Positions 26,961 through 35,102 of a DNA stretch of 48,802 nucleotides are shown here, in pieces (position 1 is the stretch's first letter; every line of letters starts with the position of its first letter). The position numbers were made by a program, and so were the translations under genes. The notes under the pieces are model-generated. The model had not been told where the DNA came from and searched no databases. It worked only from the letters and a program-made list of their open reading frames with translations. The stretch comes from Myxococcales bacterium (GTDB lineage Bacteria > Myxococcota > UBA727 > VGSZ01), in assembly GCA_023248635.1 (NCBI GenBank), contig JAHFED010000049.1, forward strand, positions 1 to 48,802. Direction: 5' to 3'.

Positions 26961-28517
26961 ATGACGACGACGAACGGTTTGCCCCCGGTCTCTCTCCCCC
27001 CGCTGTCGACCCCGGCCACCACGGCGGTTGCCACGGCCACAGCGCCCGCGCCTGCGCCGGCTCCGTCGCCCACCGGCCTGAACGCCGCCACCACCTTGGG
27101 GCCCCTGCCCACCGGCGTCGTCATCCCGCCGAACCTGGGCAACGGGCTGTCGACCCTGGCTTCGCGTCTGTCGCCACAGCTGCTCTCGTCGCCCAAGGCC
27201 CCGCTTCTCGAGCTGCGCCCCGGCGTCGTCGCCGACGCCGTCAGCATCACGGCCGTGCTGAAGCAGCTGGGCAACGGTCCGCAGGGCCAGGCCCTCGTCG
27301 ACGGCCTGGCCGCGCAGATGAAGCAGCAGCTCGGCGTCGATCTGCCGCCGGCGCTGGTCGCCGCCGCCAAGGCCAACCCCGAACGCGTGGTCGACTTGTT
27401 GGCACTGACGACGGGGCAGATGCACGCGGGCTTTGACGCCATGCACGCGCACCACAAGATCCAGCCGCCCGCGGGCGCCGCACCGCCCGCCGCTGGCCGC
27501 GTGCGTCAGCTGCCCAAGACGTTGAAGACCCAGAACCTCGACACCATCGCCATTGCTCGTCCGGCCGGCGACCTGAAGCAGCTGCAACCCGGCCTGTGGC
27601 AGGGCGACGTCAAGAACGACAAGCTCGATGACCGGGCGGCGAAAAAGAACATCGTCCTCGCCGAGATCTTCGATCGCCTGGCCAGCAATCCCACCGCTGC
27701 CAAGGGCGAGCTGTTCGCCGTCGAGCACAACGGGCACCGCTTCACCCGTCTGCAGAACTTCGTCGCCGAGCTGGTGAAGGACGGTCACACGGTCGAGGCC
27801 ACCATCGGCCATCGCGTCGCCGACTTCTGTGCGCTCAAGACCAAGGCACCAGACGGCTCCATCCTCGACGTCCCCGCGGCCGTGCTGGTCAAGACCGGCA
27901 TCACGGACGCCGCCGGGAATGAAGCCGTGGTGCCGGGTGTGCATTCCGAGGTGGTCTTTCGCGTGCGCTCAGGTCCGAGCACCAAGGGCGAGAAGCTCGA
28001 CGGTGACATCAAGTGGTACCAGGGCGTGCCCAACACCGGCTTTTTCCCCTGCGATCTCATGCGCAAGTCGACGTGGACGGGCGCTGTCGAGGTCGCCCAC
28101 CTCGATCAAGCCAAGGCGCTCGAGGCTATTTCCCTGGCAGCGGCGCTCGGCGACGTCATCCAGGATGTTGGCCGCCAGCTGAACCTGGCCATGTCGGGCT
28201 ACGGCGTCACCGGCGTCTGCAACGACTCCGTGGCCGTCATCCAACAGGCCACGACGGGCCGGGCCACGGGCTACCCCCTCTTCATGCGCGACGACGTGCT
28301 CCTCCCCGAAATCCAAAAGCGCCTGAAGGACAAGAACCACCGCGACGACCACGCCTTGCAGACCCTGCAGGTGGCCATCGGGCAGGTCCCCTCCGACGAC
28401 GTCGCCCGCGTCGCTGGCAGCTCGCAAAAGACCCGCGCCCTGGCGTCGATCCCCTGGACAGCTGGCAACGAGCCCTTCACCTCCGTGCAGGACGCCCGCA
28501 CCATCCTCTCCACCTGA
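26961..28517 (+). CDS. Unrecognised protein with Pro/Ala-rich N-terminus (518 aa)
   Basis: The ATG at 26961 (MTTTNGLPPVS) is the most natural start; earlier in-frame codons add Arg-rich residues without a binding site. Residues 1-60 are Pro/Thr/Ala-rich and probably disordered, then a helical region to about 190, then a mixed alpha/beta domain (about 200-518) with patterns such as GELFAVEHNGHRFTRLQNFVAELVKDG and a Cys in SGYGVTGVCNDSVAVIQ. No signal peptide, membrane span or known catalytic motif was seen. A disordered N-terminus on a globular domain is also seen in type III effectors, and a SctO/FliJ-like gene lies 600 bases downstream, but no other secretion genes are here. Function unknown. 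Confidence 0.8.
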   Translation: MTTTNGLPPVSLPPLSTPATTAVATATAPAPAPAPSPTGLNAATTLGPLPTGVVIPPNLGNGLSTLASRLSPQLLSSPKAPLLELRPGVVADAVSITAVLKQLGNGPQGQALVDGLAAQMKQQLGVDLPPALVAAAKANPERVVDLLALTTGQMHAGFDAMHAHHKIQPPAGAAPPAAGRVRQLPKTLKTQNLDTIAIARPAGDLKQLQPGLWQGDVKNDKLDDRAAKKNIVLAEIFDRLASNPTAAKGELFAVEHNGHRFTRLQNFVAELVKDGHTVEATIGHRVADFCALKTKAPDGSILDVPAAVLVKTGITDAAGNEAVVPGVHSEVVFRVRSGPSTKGEKLDGDIKWYQGVPNTGFFPCDLMRKSTWTGAVEVAHLDQAKALEAISLAAALGDVIQDVGRQLNLAMSGYGVTGVCNDSVAVIQQATTGRATGYPLFMRDDVLLPEIQKRLKDKNHRDDHALQTLQVAIGQVPSDDVARVAGSSQKTRALASIPWTAGNEPFTSVQDARTILST

Positions 28518-28530
28518 GGGCACAAAACCG

Positions 28531-28953
28531 ATGACCACCGATCGTCGTGCGGCCGAACGTCGCCAAAAGAGACTCGCCGCCGCTGCCAGTCTCGTCGACC
28601 GCCGCAACCACAGTGATCGCCGCGGCGGGGACCGGCGTCGGGCTGCGCGTGCTCCCCTCGATCTTTGGGTCGAAGAAGAGAAGGGCAACGAGCTCTATTT
28701 TCGACGCACCGGCAACGTCTCCATCGGCGGCATCTACTTCGAGCAGACCATTCCCCACGCCCTCGGCACCGTCGTGCGTCTGCGCTTCTCGCTGCCCGGC
28801 AATGACTCGTTGATCGAAGCCCAGGCCGAGATCGTGAATACCCCTGCGATCAAAGACGGCCTCGGCATGGGATTGGAGTTCCGCGAGCTCTCCGGCGACG
28901 CCCGCAGCGCCCTCTCGAAGTTCCTGGACGAGCACGGCCACGACGGCGCGTAG
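28531..28953 (+). CDS. PilZ-domain protein (140 aa)
   Basis: Starts 13 bases after the preceding stop with GAGGG at about 28516-28520 as ribosome binding site. The first 40 residues are very basic (clusters such as RRQKR, RRNHSDRRGGDRRRAAR). The PilZ core follows: an Arg-rich RxxxR element (RRAAR, about 36-40) and NVSIGGIYF (about 62-70, the [D/N]xSxxG motif), then the beta-barrel end GLGMGLEFREL. These two motifs together are those that bind cyclic di-GMP. It is inferred to be a cytoplasmic c-di-GMP receptor, possibly acting with the neighbouring unknown protein. Confidence 0.9.
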   Translation: MTTDRRAAERRQKRLAAAASLVDRRNHSDRRGGDRRRAARAPLDLWVEEEKGNELYFRRTGNVSIGGIYFEQTIPHALGTVVRLRFSLPGNDSLIEAQAEIVNTPAIKDGLGMGLEFRELSGDARSALSKFLDEHGHDGA

Positions 28954-29112
28954 AGAACCGAACCGCCTGCGCCGTACAGGACGTACGGCTCGTCGCTCCA
29001 TCCGGCCTCCTCGCCGCCGACTTCGTCGGGCACCGCCTCGCTACGGTGTAGGATGCGGATCGGCTCTCTGGTCCTCGGCTTCGCTACACTGCAACGACGA
29101 GGAAGGGACACC

Positions 29113-29625
29113 ATGGCCAAGGGTCCGGCGTATCGGCTGCAGGTCCTGTTCGAGATGCGCGACAAAGCCAAAGAGGCCGCCGAAGAGGTCTACGCGGCCA
29201 AGAAGAAACTGGTCGTTGCCGAGCAAAAGAAGCTCGATGATATGAAGATTCATTTGAAAGAAATGATTCAGAAAAGACAAGAGAAAAAGGCCGACTACGC
29301 CGAGCGCACTCGCAAGGGTGAATACACGATTAATCAGATCCAGCAGAACGATCGCCACATTGAAAAGATGAAGCAGCAGGAGGCGGCCTATCAGGTGGAG
29401 ATCGACCGCCAGCAGGAGCGGGTCGTCGAAGCCGAACGCGTCGCCGACGAAGCCATGCAGCAGCTCATCAAGGCCACCCAGGACTACAAGGCGCTCGAGA
29501 AGCACAAAGAGAAATGGCAAAAAGCGGTCAAGCGCGAGCTGGCGATGAAGGAAGAGGACCAGATCGAAGACATCGCGCAGGCGCAGTACTTCAAGAAGCT
29601 CCTCGAACAATTGGGTGATGGATGA
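29113..29625 (+). CDS. FliJ/SctO-like coiled-coil protein (170 aa)
   Basis: The ATG at 29113 follows a strong AGGAAGG ribosome binding site (about 29100-29106); the upstream in-frame ATG at 29053 is less likely. The whole protein is charged coiled coil, starting MAKGPAYRLQVLFEMRDKAK, which resembles the N-terminus of FliJ and its type III secretion counterpart SctO/YscO. Those proteins form the central stalk of the export ATPase. Part of the gene (29230-29350) has lower GC and more AAA/GAA codons than its neighbours, as expected for a Lys/Glu-rich coil. No other flagellar or secretion gene is nearby, so an orphan role, or simply a coincidental coiled coil, remains possible. Confidence 0.7.
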   Translation: MAKGPAYRLQVLFEMRDKAKEAAEEVYAAKKKLVVAEQKKLDDMKIHLKEMIQKRQEKKADYAERTRKGEYTINQIQQNDRHIEKMKQQEAAYQVEIDRQQERVVEAERVADEAMQQLIKATQDYKALEKHKEKWQKAVKRELAMKEEDQIEDIAQAQYFKKLLEQLGDG

Positions 29626-29948
29626 GGAATCACTCCGGCGACCAAGGCGAAGTCTTTTCGCTGCTTCAGCTGTGCCGTCCTCGAGGTCCCCTGGGTGGCC
29701 CACCCCTGGTGAGCGTGATCGTCGAGGTATCCAAGGCGCTGGCCAAGGCTGTGGTCACCGGCGTGGGCCTGGAGCTGGCGCGGGTGGCCAGTCAACGCGT
29801 GCGCCGGCGCCTCGGCGTGAAAGACGACGAGGAGACGACGGAAGAGAGCGATCTCGAGCGCATCAAGCGCGAAAATGCCGAGCTGCGTCGCGAGCTCGAT
29901 GCCATCAAGGCCGAGCGCAACAAGGCCGCAGAGCCCAAAACCAGCTGA
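29622..29948 (+). CDS. Small hypothetical protein with C-terminal coil (108 aa)
   Basis: The ATG at 29622 overlaps the TGA of the FliJ-like gene (ATGA), so the two are translationally coupled; an internal GTG near 29709 is an alternative start. Residues 30-60 form an amphipathic or weakly hydrophobic helix (VSVIVEVSKALAKAVVTGVG), and residues 65-108 an acidic/basic coiled coil (DLERIKRENAELRRELDAIKAERN). No known family recognised. It may bind the coiled-coil protein encoded just before it. Confidence 0.65.
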   Translation: MRNHSGDQGEVFSLLQLCRPRGPLGGPPLVSVIVEVSKALAKAVVTGVGLELARVASQRVRRRLGVKDDEETTEESDLERIKRENAELRRELDAIKAERNKAAEPKTS

Positions 29949-30142
29949 GGCCGCGGGCCGTTCACGACCGTCGACGCCGAAGGGTGCGCGTTTCTGATAC
30001 GCGTCGATGAGCAGGCGGCGTCCACAGCCAGCCGGCTTGGCCGTTGGGCGCCAGATCAAGAGGTCGAAAAGTTGGAGAAGGATGGGACCGGACTCATTGT
30101 GGCTCCGGCGGGCACCCACTGGTGACCGTTGGAGGAGACCGG

Positions 30143-31876
30143 ATGCACAACGCCCGCCTGACCGAGCGCGCTTCCTTTCAGGGACAGGTCGACGTCGTTC
30201 CGCACGCCAGCGATCGGCCGCTGCGCGTGTGGGGACAAGACGTCTCTGAGACCGGGATGTTCCTGCAGACGACCCAGCCCTTTTGCGCCGGCGAGACCGT
30301 CTCTTTGCGCTTCGACGTCGACGAAGCCGAGGTGCACGTTCGCGCCGCCGAGGTCGTGTGGGTGCGTGGGCCTGTGCGCGTTGACGGCAAGGTGCCGGGC
30401 ATCGGTCTGCGCTTCCTCTCGCTGGATGCCCGCGCGCGTTCGGCGCTGCGCCGGCGCGCTCGTCCTGTCGAAGAAGCGCGGGACACCATCGTCGACGTCG
30501 CTCCCGCCGAGAGCCGGTCCGCTGGCGGTGGGCCGGCCGGCCAGGGGCTGCCCGAACCGCGCGTGACCCTGCCACCCCTCACCGAGTCGATTCTGCAGAA
30601 AGCCCGGGGCCTGTTTCGCTCACGCCGGATCCGGCAGGAAGCCGCCGGAGCTGACGTGCCGACGCTGTCGCTCGCTCCCTTCTCGCGCCCACCGCTGGCG
30701 ATCTCTCTGCCCCCCGATCAGCCCCCAAGCCCGCGCGCCGTGACCCTGGGGCCGGCGCCGCGCGAGCGCCGGCTCGAAGGGGACGACGCCGACGTCGACC
30801 TCTTCGTGGGCTGGACCTTCCGCCCGCGCGACAAGGACGACGAATTCACCGACAGCGCTTCGCGTGTCGGTCAATTGTCTACAGGTTCATCGCCTGGCGG
30901 CGATGAATTGGCCGCCCGGCCTGAGGGCAGAGAATTCCACGAGCCCTTCGACGACGACGCACCCTTCTCGCTGATCAAGAGCATCATCGAGGATCCTTCG
31001 ATTGTGGAGAGCGCCTCCCTGCCACCTGAGGACTCTCGCGAGACGCCCTCCTTGGACGCGGGCCCGCAGCGGGACGAGTTCCTGCTCGGGAGCCTGCCCC
31101 CCGCGGTCGACGAGGGCGCCCTGTCCATCAGGCACTTGCCTTTGGTCGACGAGCGACGGCCCGCGCCCCGCACCCAGCACCGCCTGCGCACCGCAGCGAC
31201 CTTCATCCTGGCCGGCAGTTGCGCGGGCGCTGTGGTGGGGATGCTGCTGCACGAGCGCGGGCAGACGACGACGACGACGCTGAGCTCCTTGCCGGCGCCG
31301 GTCACGAGCGCACCTGGCGCCCAGCCAGAGCCTTCGTTGCCGACGCTTCAGCCCTTGGTCCCGCCTTCGGTCGACGTCGCTGAAGTCGGGCTGCCGCGCG
31401 CCGAAGCTCCGCGCCTGGCTTTGATTCAGACCATCGCAACGGACCAGGCACCGCCCGCGGCGACAGCGCACAAGAGCGCGCCGAACCAGCCCAAGGCAGC
31501 GTCGACGGGCGCCGGGCGGGCACCGGCAGCGACGAGCTCGGGTCCGAGCGTTGCCGCAAACAACCAGGCCATCGGCAAGACGACCGCCAGCTCCCCCAGG
31601 GCGCGGCCCGGGCACCTCGAGGTCGATCTGCCGCTGGCTGGCAAGGTGAAGGGCGTGTTTGCTCTGTCCTCGCCGAGCCGAGTCGTCATCGACCTCGAGG
31701 GGGCGCGTCTGCCGGCCGCGACCATGAACATCGATGAGGGCGGCATCGTGCAACTCCGCTTTGGGCACCCCCAGCCGCAGATCCAGCGCGTCGTCGTCGT
31801 CGTCGCTGGCGACAAGCCGCAGCAACCGCGCGCGCGCGTGGCCGGGCAACGCCTCCGGGTGAGCTGGGGCAGCTGA
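30143..31876 (+). CDS. PilZ - transmembrane - AMIN-like protein (577 aa)
   Basis: The ATG at 30143 follows GGAGGAGA (30131-30138). Residues 1-110 are a PilZ domain with RLTER (5-9, RxxxR) and DVSETGMFL (DxSxxG), so c-di-GMP binding is likely. Residues 110-350 are a long disordered, acidic and Pro-rich cytoplasmic linker. A single transmembrane helix lies at about 352-372 (AATFILAGSCAGAVVGMLL), followed by a Pro/Ala/Ser linker. The last ~85 residues (from HLEVDLPLAGKVKGVFALS) look like an AMIN domain, known to bind peptidoglycan or secretin components in the periplasm. It would couple a cytoplasmic second messenger to the cell envelope. It ends 122 bases before the sigma-factor operon on the same strand. 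Confidence 0.82.
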   Translation: MHNARLTERASFQGQVDVVPHASDRPLRVWGQDVSETGMFLQTTQPFCAGETVSLRFDVDEAEVHVRAAEVVWVRGPVRVDGKVPGIGLRFLSLDARARSALRRRARPVEEARDTIVDVAPAESRSAGGGPAGQGLPEPRVTLPPLTESILQKARGLFRSRRIRQEAAGADVPTLSLAPFSRPPLAISLPPDQPPSPRAVTLGPAPRERRLEGDDADVDLFVGWTFRPRDKDDEFTDSASRVGQLSTGSSPGGDELAARPEGREFHEPFDDDAPFSLIKSIIEDPSIVESASLPPEDSRETPSLDAGPQRDEFLLGSLPPAVDEGALSIRHLPLVDERRPAPRTQHRLRTAATFILAGSCAGAVVGMLLHERGQTTTTTLSSLPAPVTSAPGAQPEPSLPTLQPLVPPSVDVAEVGLPRAEAPRLALIQTIATDQAPPAATAHKSAPNQPKAASTGAGRAPAATSSGPSVAANNQAIGKTTASSPRARPGHLEVDLPLAGKVKGVFALSSPSRVVIDLEGARLPAATMNIDEGGIVQLRFGHPQPQIQRVVVVVAGDKPQQPRARVAGQRLRVSWGS

Positions 31877-31998
31877 CGCTACGCCCTCTGTGACTGCCCG
31901 AAGCGGCCAAGATCCATCGGTCCGAGGCGTCTTTTTCGGCGTGGTTCGGCGTCTGGCGGCGCTGTCGGGGCTCGCGCTTTCTGTGGGAGACCCCAGCA

Positions 31999-32565
31999 GT
32001 GTCCATCTCACAGATGAAAGACCAAGAGCTCCTGACCGGGCTCTACCGCACCCACGGAGGTCGCGTGTACGCCCGCTGTTTCTACTTGCTGAGGAACAAA
32101 GAGGAGGCGCAGGACGCGCTGCATGAAGTCTTCATCAAGGTGCACAAGAACCTCGCCGGCTTTCGCAACGAAGCGAGTCCGCTGACCTGGATGACGCGCA
32201 TCGCCACGAACCACTGCCTCAACGTGCTGCGCGCCAAGCGAGCCCCCTGGCACGAGAAATACAAGCAAGAGGTCGACGTCGGCGTCGCTGCGTCTGTGGC
32301 AGGTGGCGGCGGCGCCGGCTTCTCGTTGCTCGAGAACCGCGAGTTGCTGCGCTTGTGTCTGGCCAAAGTCGCGACCACCGACGGCTCGCTGGCCGAGCTC
32401 GCCACCTATGCCTTCGTCGACGACATGAAGCAGGCCGACATCTGCGTGCTGGTGGGCATGAGCGCCCCCACGCTGCGCAAACGCCTGCGCGAGTTCATCA
32501 CCATCTGCCGCGCCGAGATCGAGGCCCACGTGCCGGGCGTCGTCTTTGCCCCCGCCCCCATCTGA
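31999..32565 (+). CDS. ECF-type RNA polymerase sigma factor (188 aa)
   Basis: The GTG at 31999 has GGAGA eight bases upstream; an ATG at 32014 is an alternative. Region sigma-2 is clear at about residues 15-85 (LYRTHGGRVYARCFYLL, QDALHEVFIKVHKNL, SPLTWMTRIATNHCLN), the part that binds core polymerase and the -10 element. The C-terminal HTH (about 140-175, MKQADICVLVGMSAPTLRKRL) matches sigma-4 only loosely. Its stop is 8 bases before the GTG of the next gene (anti-sigma-like) and the caspase-like gene overlaps that one, so all three form one operon, the usual arrangement for an ECF factor and its regulator. Confidence 0.88.
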   Translation: MSISQMKDQELLTGLYRTHGGRVYARCFYLLRNKEEAQDALHEVFIKVHKNLAGFRNEASPLTWMTRIATNHCLNVLRAKRAPWHEKYKQEVDVGVAASVAGGGGAGFSLLENRELLRLCLAKVATTDGSLAELATYAFVDDMKQADICVLVGMSAPTLRKRLREFITICRAEIEAHVPGVVFAPAPI

Positions 32566-32575
32566 GGAGTGCCTC

Positions 32576-33400
32576 GTGACCGCTGCTCCAACGATTTTCT
32601 TGCCGGAGGTGCCTGACGGCGACGACGTGGGTCTTGCCCCCTCCATCTCTCGCTTCGAGCTCGAGCGCTTCATTTGTGGCGAGCTGCCGCCCGAGCGGCG
32701 TGCGGTCATCGATCGCGCCCTCGCGGCCGATCCTGCGCTCAAGGCCCTGCACGACGACGTCGTCGCCGCCGATCGCGCCTTCTTGATCGAGCAGCCCCCG
32801 CTTCCTTTCTTTCAGCGGCCGGCCAAGGCCCCCTCGTGGTGGGCGGGCCTGCTCTCTCATTGGCATGCGGGCTTGGGAGCCGCAGCCGCCGCAGCAGCCG
32901 TCGTGGTCGTCGTCGTCGTCGCGACCCCGGACGAGAGCAACCGCACCAAAGGCGGTGTCGAAGGACCACGGGTCTCCTTCTTTGTGAAGGAAGAGAGCGC
33001 AGCGCGTCTCGGCCACGCTGGGGAGGAGCTCAAAGCCGGCGACCAGATCCAGCTGGCGGTCAAAGACGTCGACAAGAAGGCCCTGGTCGTCGTCGGCGTC
33101 GACGGCGCGGGCAGCGTGACGGTCTATGCGAGCGAATCGGTGCAGGGCGGGCTGTCGAAGGGCGCTGGCTCGCCGCGGGTGCTGCCGGCTTCGTTGGTGC
33201 TCGACGAGACCACCGGGCCCGAGCGCTTCTTCGTCGTCTACGGCGACGACGTCGACACGCTCTTGCAGGCGGTGGACTCCGCAGCCCGGCACCTCGGTGA
33301 CGACGTCAAAGCCGGACGCGCCGATCTGGCCCGCACCGATCAGCTGCCGCTGGGCGCTGCTTTTCCCCAATCGTCGGTCCACATCGTCAAGATCCGGTGA
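32576..33400 (+). CDS. Membrane anti-sigma-like protein with DUF4384-like outer domain (274 aa)
   Basis: The GTG at 32576 has GAGGAG at 32564-32569, overlapping the sigma stop, so it is preferred to the TTG at 32546. The N-terminal ~75 residues (ISRFELERFICGELPPERRAVIDRAL) resemble the sigma-binding domain of anti-sigma factors, without the HxxxCxxC zinc motif. A single transmembrane helix made almost only of Ala and Val (about 107-125) follows. The outer domain (about 140-250) has 'LKAGDQIQLAVKDVDKKALVVV...GSVTVYA', like DUF4384 domains found in or beside caspase-like proteins. Inference: it holds the sigma factor at the membrane and senses an envelope signal, perhaps through the caspase-like protein encoded next (4-base GTGA overlap). 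Confidence 0.82.
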   Translation: MTAAPTIFLPEVPDGDDVGLAPSISRFELERFICGELPPERRAVIDRALAADPALKALHDDVVAADRAFLIEQPPLPFFQRPAKAPSWWAGLLSHWHAGLGAAAAAAAVVVVVVVATPDESNRTKGGVEGPRVSFFVKEESAARLGHAGEELKAGDQIQLAVKDVDKKALVVVGVDGAGSVTVYASESVQGGLSKGAGSPRVLPASLVLDETTGPERFFVVYGDDVDTLLQAVDSAARHLGDDVKAGRADLARTDQLPLGAAFPQSSVHIVKIR

Positions 33401-35052
33401 CGCGAGCCTTGCCGCTCCTGTTCACCATCGGGGCGCTGCTGCTGGCGCCGGGCGAGGTGCTGGCGGCGACGGCCCATGTGCAGCGCTTTGCTCTGCTGAT
33501 TGCGGCCCACGACGGCGGCAAGGAGCTTCCCCGTCTGCGCTACGCCGGCCGCGACGCCACCCGACTCGCAGACGTGCTGGTCGACGTCGGCGGCTTCGAG
33601 CGGGCGGACATTCTCTCCGTCGTCGACGGCGACGCCAGCGTGGTGCTCGACCTCTTTGACGAGCTCGAACAGCGCGTGCAGCAGGCCAAAGCCCGCGGCG
33701 ATGACGTCGTCGTCGTCGCCTACTACTCCGGCCACGCCCAAGACGGTCGCCTGCGGCTGGGCCAGACCACCCTGGAGATGAGCGAGCTGCGCCGGCGCCT
33801 CGAGACCTCCAGCGCCGACGTGCGCCTGGGCTTCCTTGATTCCTGCGGCGCGGGGGCCATCACGCAGGGCAAAGGCGCGACCCTGGCTGCACCCTTCGTG
33901 GTGCGGGTCGACGAGGACCTCAGCGCCAAAGGCCAGGTCATCATCGCCAGCTCCTCCTCCGACGAGGTCTCCCAAGAAAGCGACGACATCCAGGGCAGCT
34001 TCTTCACCCACTATCTGGCGAGCGGCTTGCGCGGCGACGCCGATCGCTCCCGCGATGGACGCGTCACCCTCGACGAGGCCTATGCCTACGCCTACGGCCG
34101 TACGGTGGCAGCGACCTCGGCGACCCGCGCCGGCGCCCAACACCCCACCTACGCCTTCGAGCTCAAGGGCGCCGGCGACGTCGTCCTCACCAATCCGGGC
34201 GACGCCTTCGTCACCGTGGAATTCCCCGAGGTGCTCGAGGGCCGCTACTTCGTCGTCGATCTCGAGCGCCAGCTCTTTGTCGCCGAAGTGGAAAAGCAAA
34301 AGGGCGGGGCCAGCCGCATCGCCCTGCCCAAGGGCCAATACGCCGTGAAAAAGCGCCTGGACTCCCACCTGCTGATCACGCGGGTGCAAGGCCTGCAGAA
34401 GGGCACCATCGTCATCGACGACGCCACCATGGAGCGGGTCGCTTTCAACAACGACTACGCCAAGGGCACGCCCATCTCGGTATCGGCCAGCTTGGATCGA
34501 GAGATCGGCTTCTCCCTCGCCGGAGGCGTAGGGCTGCAGCAGGTCCTGGGTCCCGTCGACGACGGCGGCCTCTTTCCCACCATGCCGCTCTTCGTGCTCG
34601 ATGCGCGCGCCCACCACCTCTTGCGCAGTCAGCTCACCCTCGACGTCGACCTGGGCTTCGGCTCGGTGCAGGCCGTGCGCACCGTCGACGGCGGCGCCTT
34701 GGGATCGGTGGACTTCTCCGTGCAGGCCAGCGAGGTACAAGGCGGGGTCGCCGTCTTGTGGGAACAGCCCCTGCGAGAGCTCCTGGGCAGCGACGTCGTC
34801 GTCGGCGCCGGACCGCGCATGGCCGGCTTGTTCTTCGTGCACGAATTCAACGGCGCCACGCGGCCCCAGGGGCTCACGCAGCAGAGCTATCTGACCTTCA
34901 CGCCGGGGATCGCGGCCTTCGTCGCCTGGTCGCCTTGGGACTTTGCCCACCTCGAGGTCTCGGCGCGGGCCCAATACCTCGCCTACAACGTCGACGAGCT
35001 GCGTCACATGGCGGTGCTCGAGGGCTTCGCCTCCGTTTGGCTGGATCTCTGA
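33397..35052 (+). CDS. Secreted caspase-like protein with C-terminal beta-barrel-like domain (551 aa)
   Basis: The GTG at 33397 overlaps the anti-sigma stop (GTGA). Signal peptide at 1-24 (LLFTIGALLLAPGEVLAATA). Residues about 28-265 form a caspase/metacaspase (C14) domain: strand FALLIAAHDG, then RDATRLADVL, the catalytic His in AYYSGHAQ (His113) and catalytic Cys in GFLDSCGAG (Cys150), both intact. Residues about 270-355 are a linker domain of unknown type. Residues about 360-551 show alternating polar/hydrophobic strands typical of an outer-membrane beta-barrel (GFSLAGGVGL, LTLDVDLGFG, LEVSARAQYLAY, ending ASVWLDL). A periplasmic protease fused to an outer-membrane barrel, co-encoded with a sigma/anti-sigma pair, suggests envelope-triggered proteolytic signalling. 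That role is inferred. Confidence 0.85.
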   Translation: MTRALPLLFTIGALLLAPGEVLAATAHVQRFALLIAAHDGGKELPRLRYAGRDATRLADVLVDVGGFERADILSVVDGDASVVLDLFDELEQRVQQAKARGDDVVVVAYYSGHAQDGRLRLGQTTLEMSELRRRLETSSADVRLGFLDSCGAGAITQGKGATLAAPFVVRVDEDLSAKGQVIIASSSSDEVSQESDDIQGSFFTHYLASGLRGDADRSRDGRVTLDEAYAYAYGRTVAATSATRAGAQHPTYAFELKGAGDVVLTNPGDAFVTVEFPEVLEGRYFVVDLERQLFVAEVEKQKGGASRIALPKGQYAVKKRLDSHLLITRVQGLQKGTIVIDDATMERVAFNNDYAKGTPISVSASLDREIGFSLAGGVGLQQVLGPVDDGGLFPTMPLFVLDARAHHLLRSQLTLDVDLGFGSVQAVRTVDGGALGSVDFSVQASEVQGGVAVLWEQPLRELLGSDVVVGAGPRMAGLFFVHEFNGATRPQGLTQQSYLTFTPGIAAFVAWSPWDFAHLEVSARAQYLAYNVDELRHMAVLEGFASVWLDL

Positions 35053-35102
35053 TCGTGGGGCAAGCTCCTTTCTGCTTCGAACTGCTGTGGGGTCCATCAC
35101 TC

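Noticed and set aside
33340-35100. Minus-strand frame of 586 codons opposite the caspase-like gene
   Set aside because: Composition-driven shadow; sense strand has intact catalytic residues and overlaps neatly with its operon.
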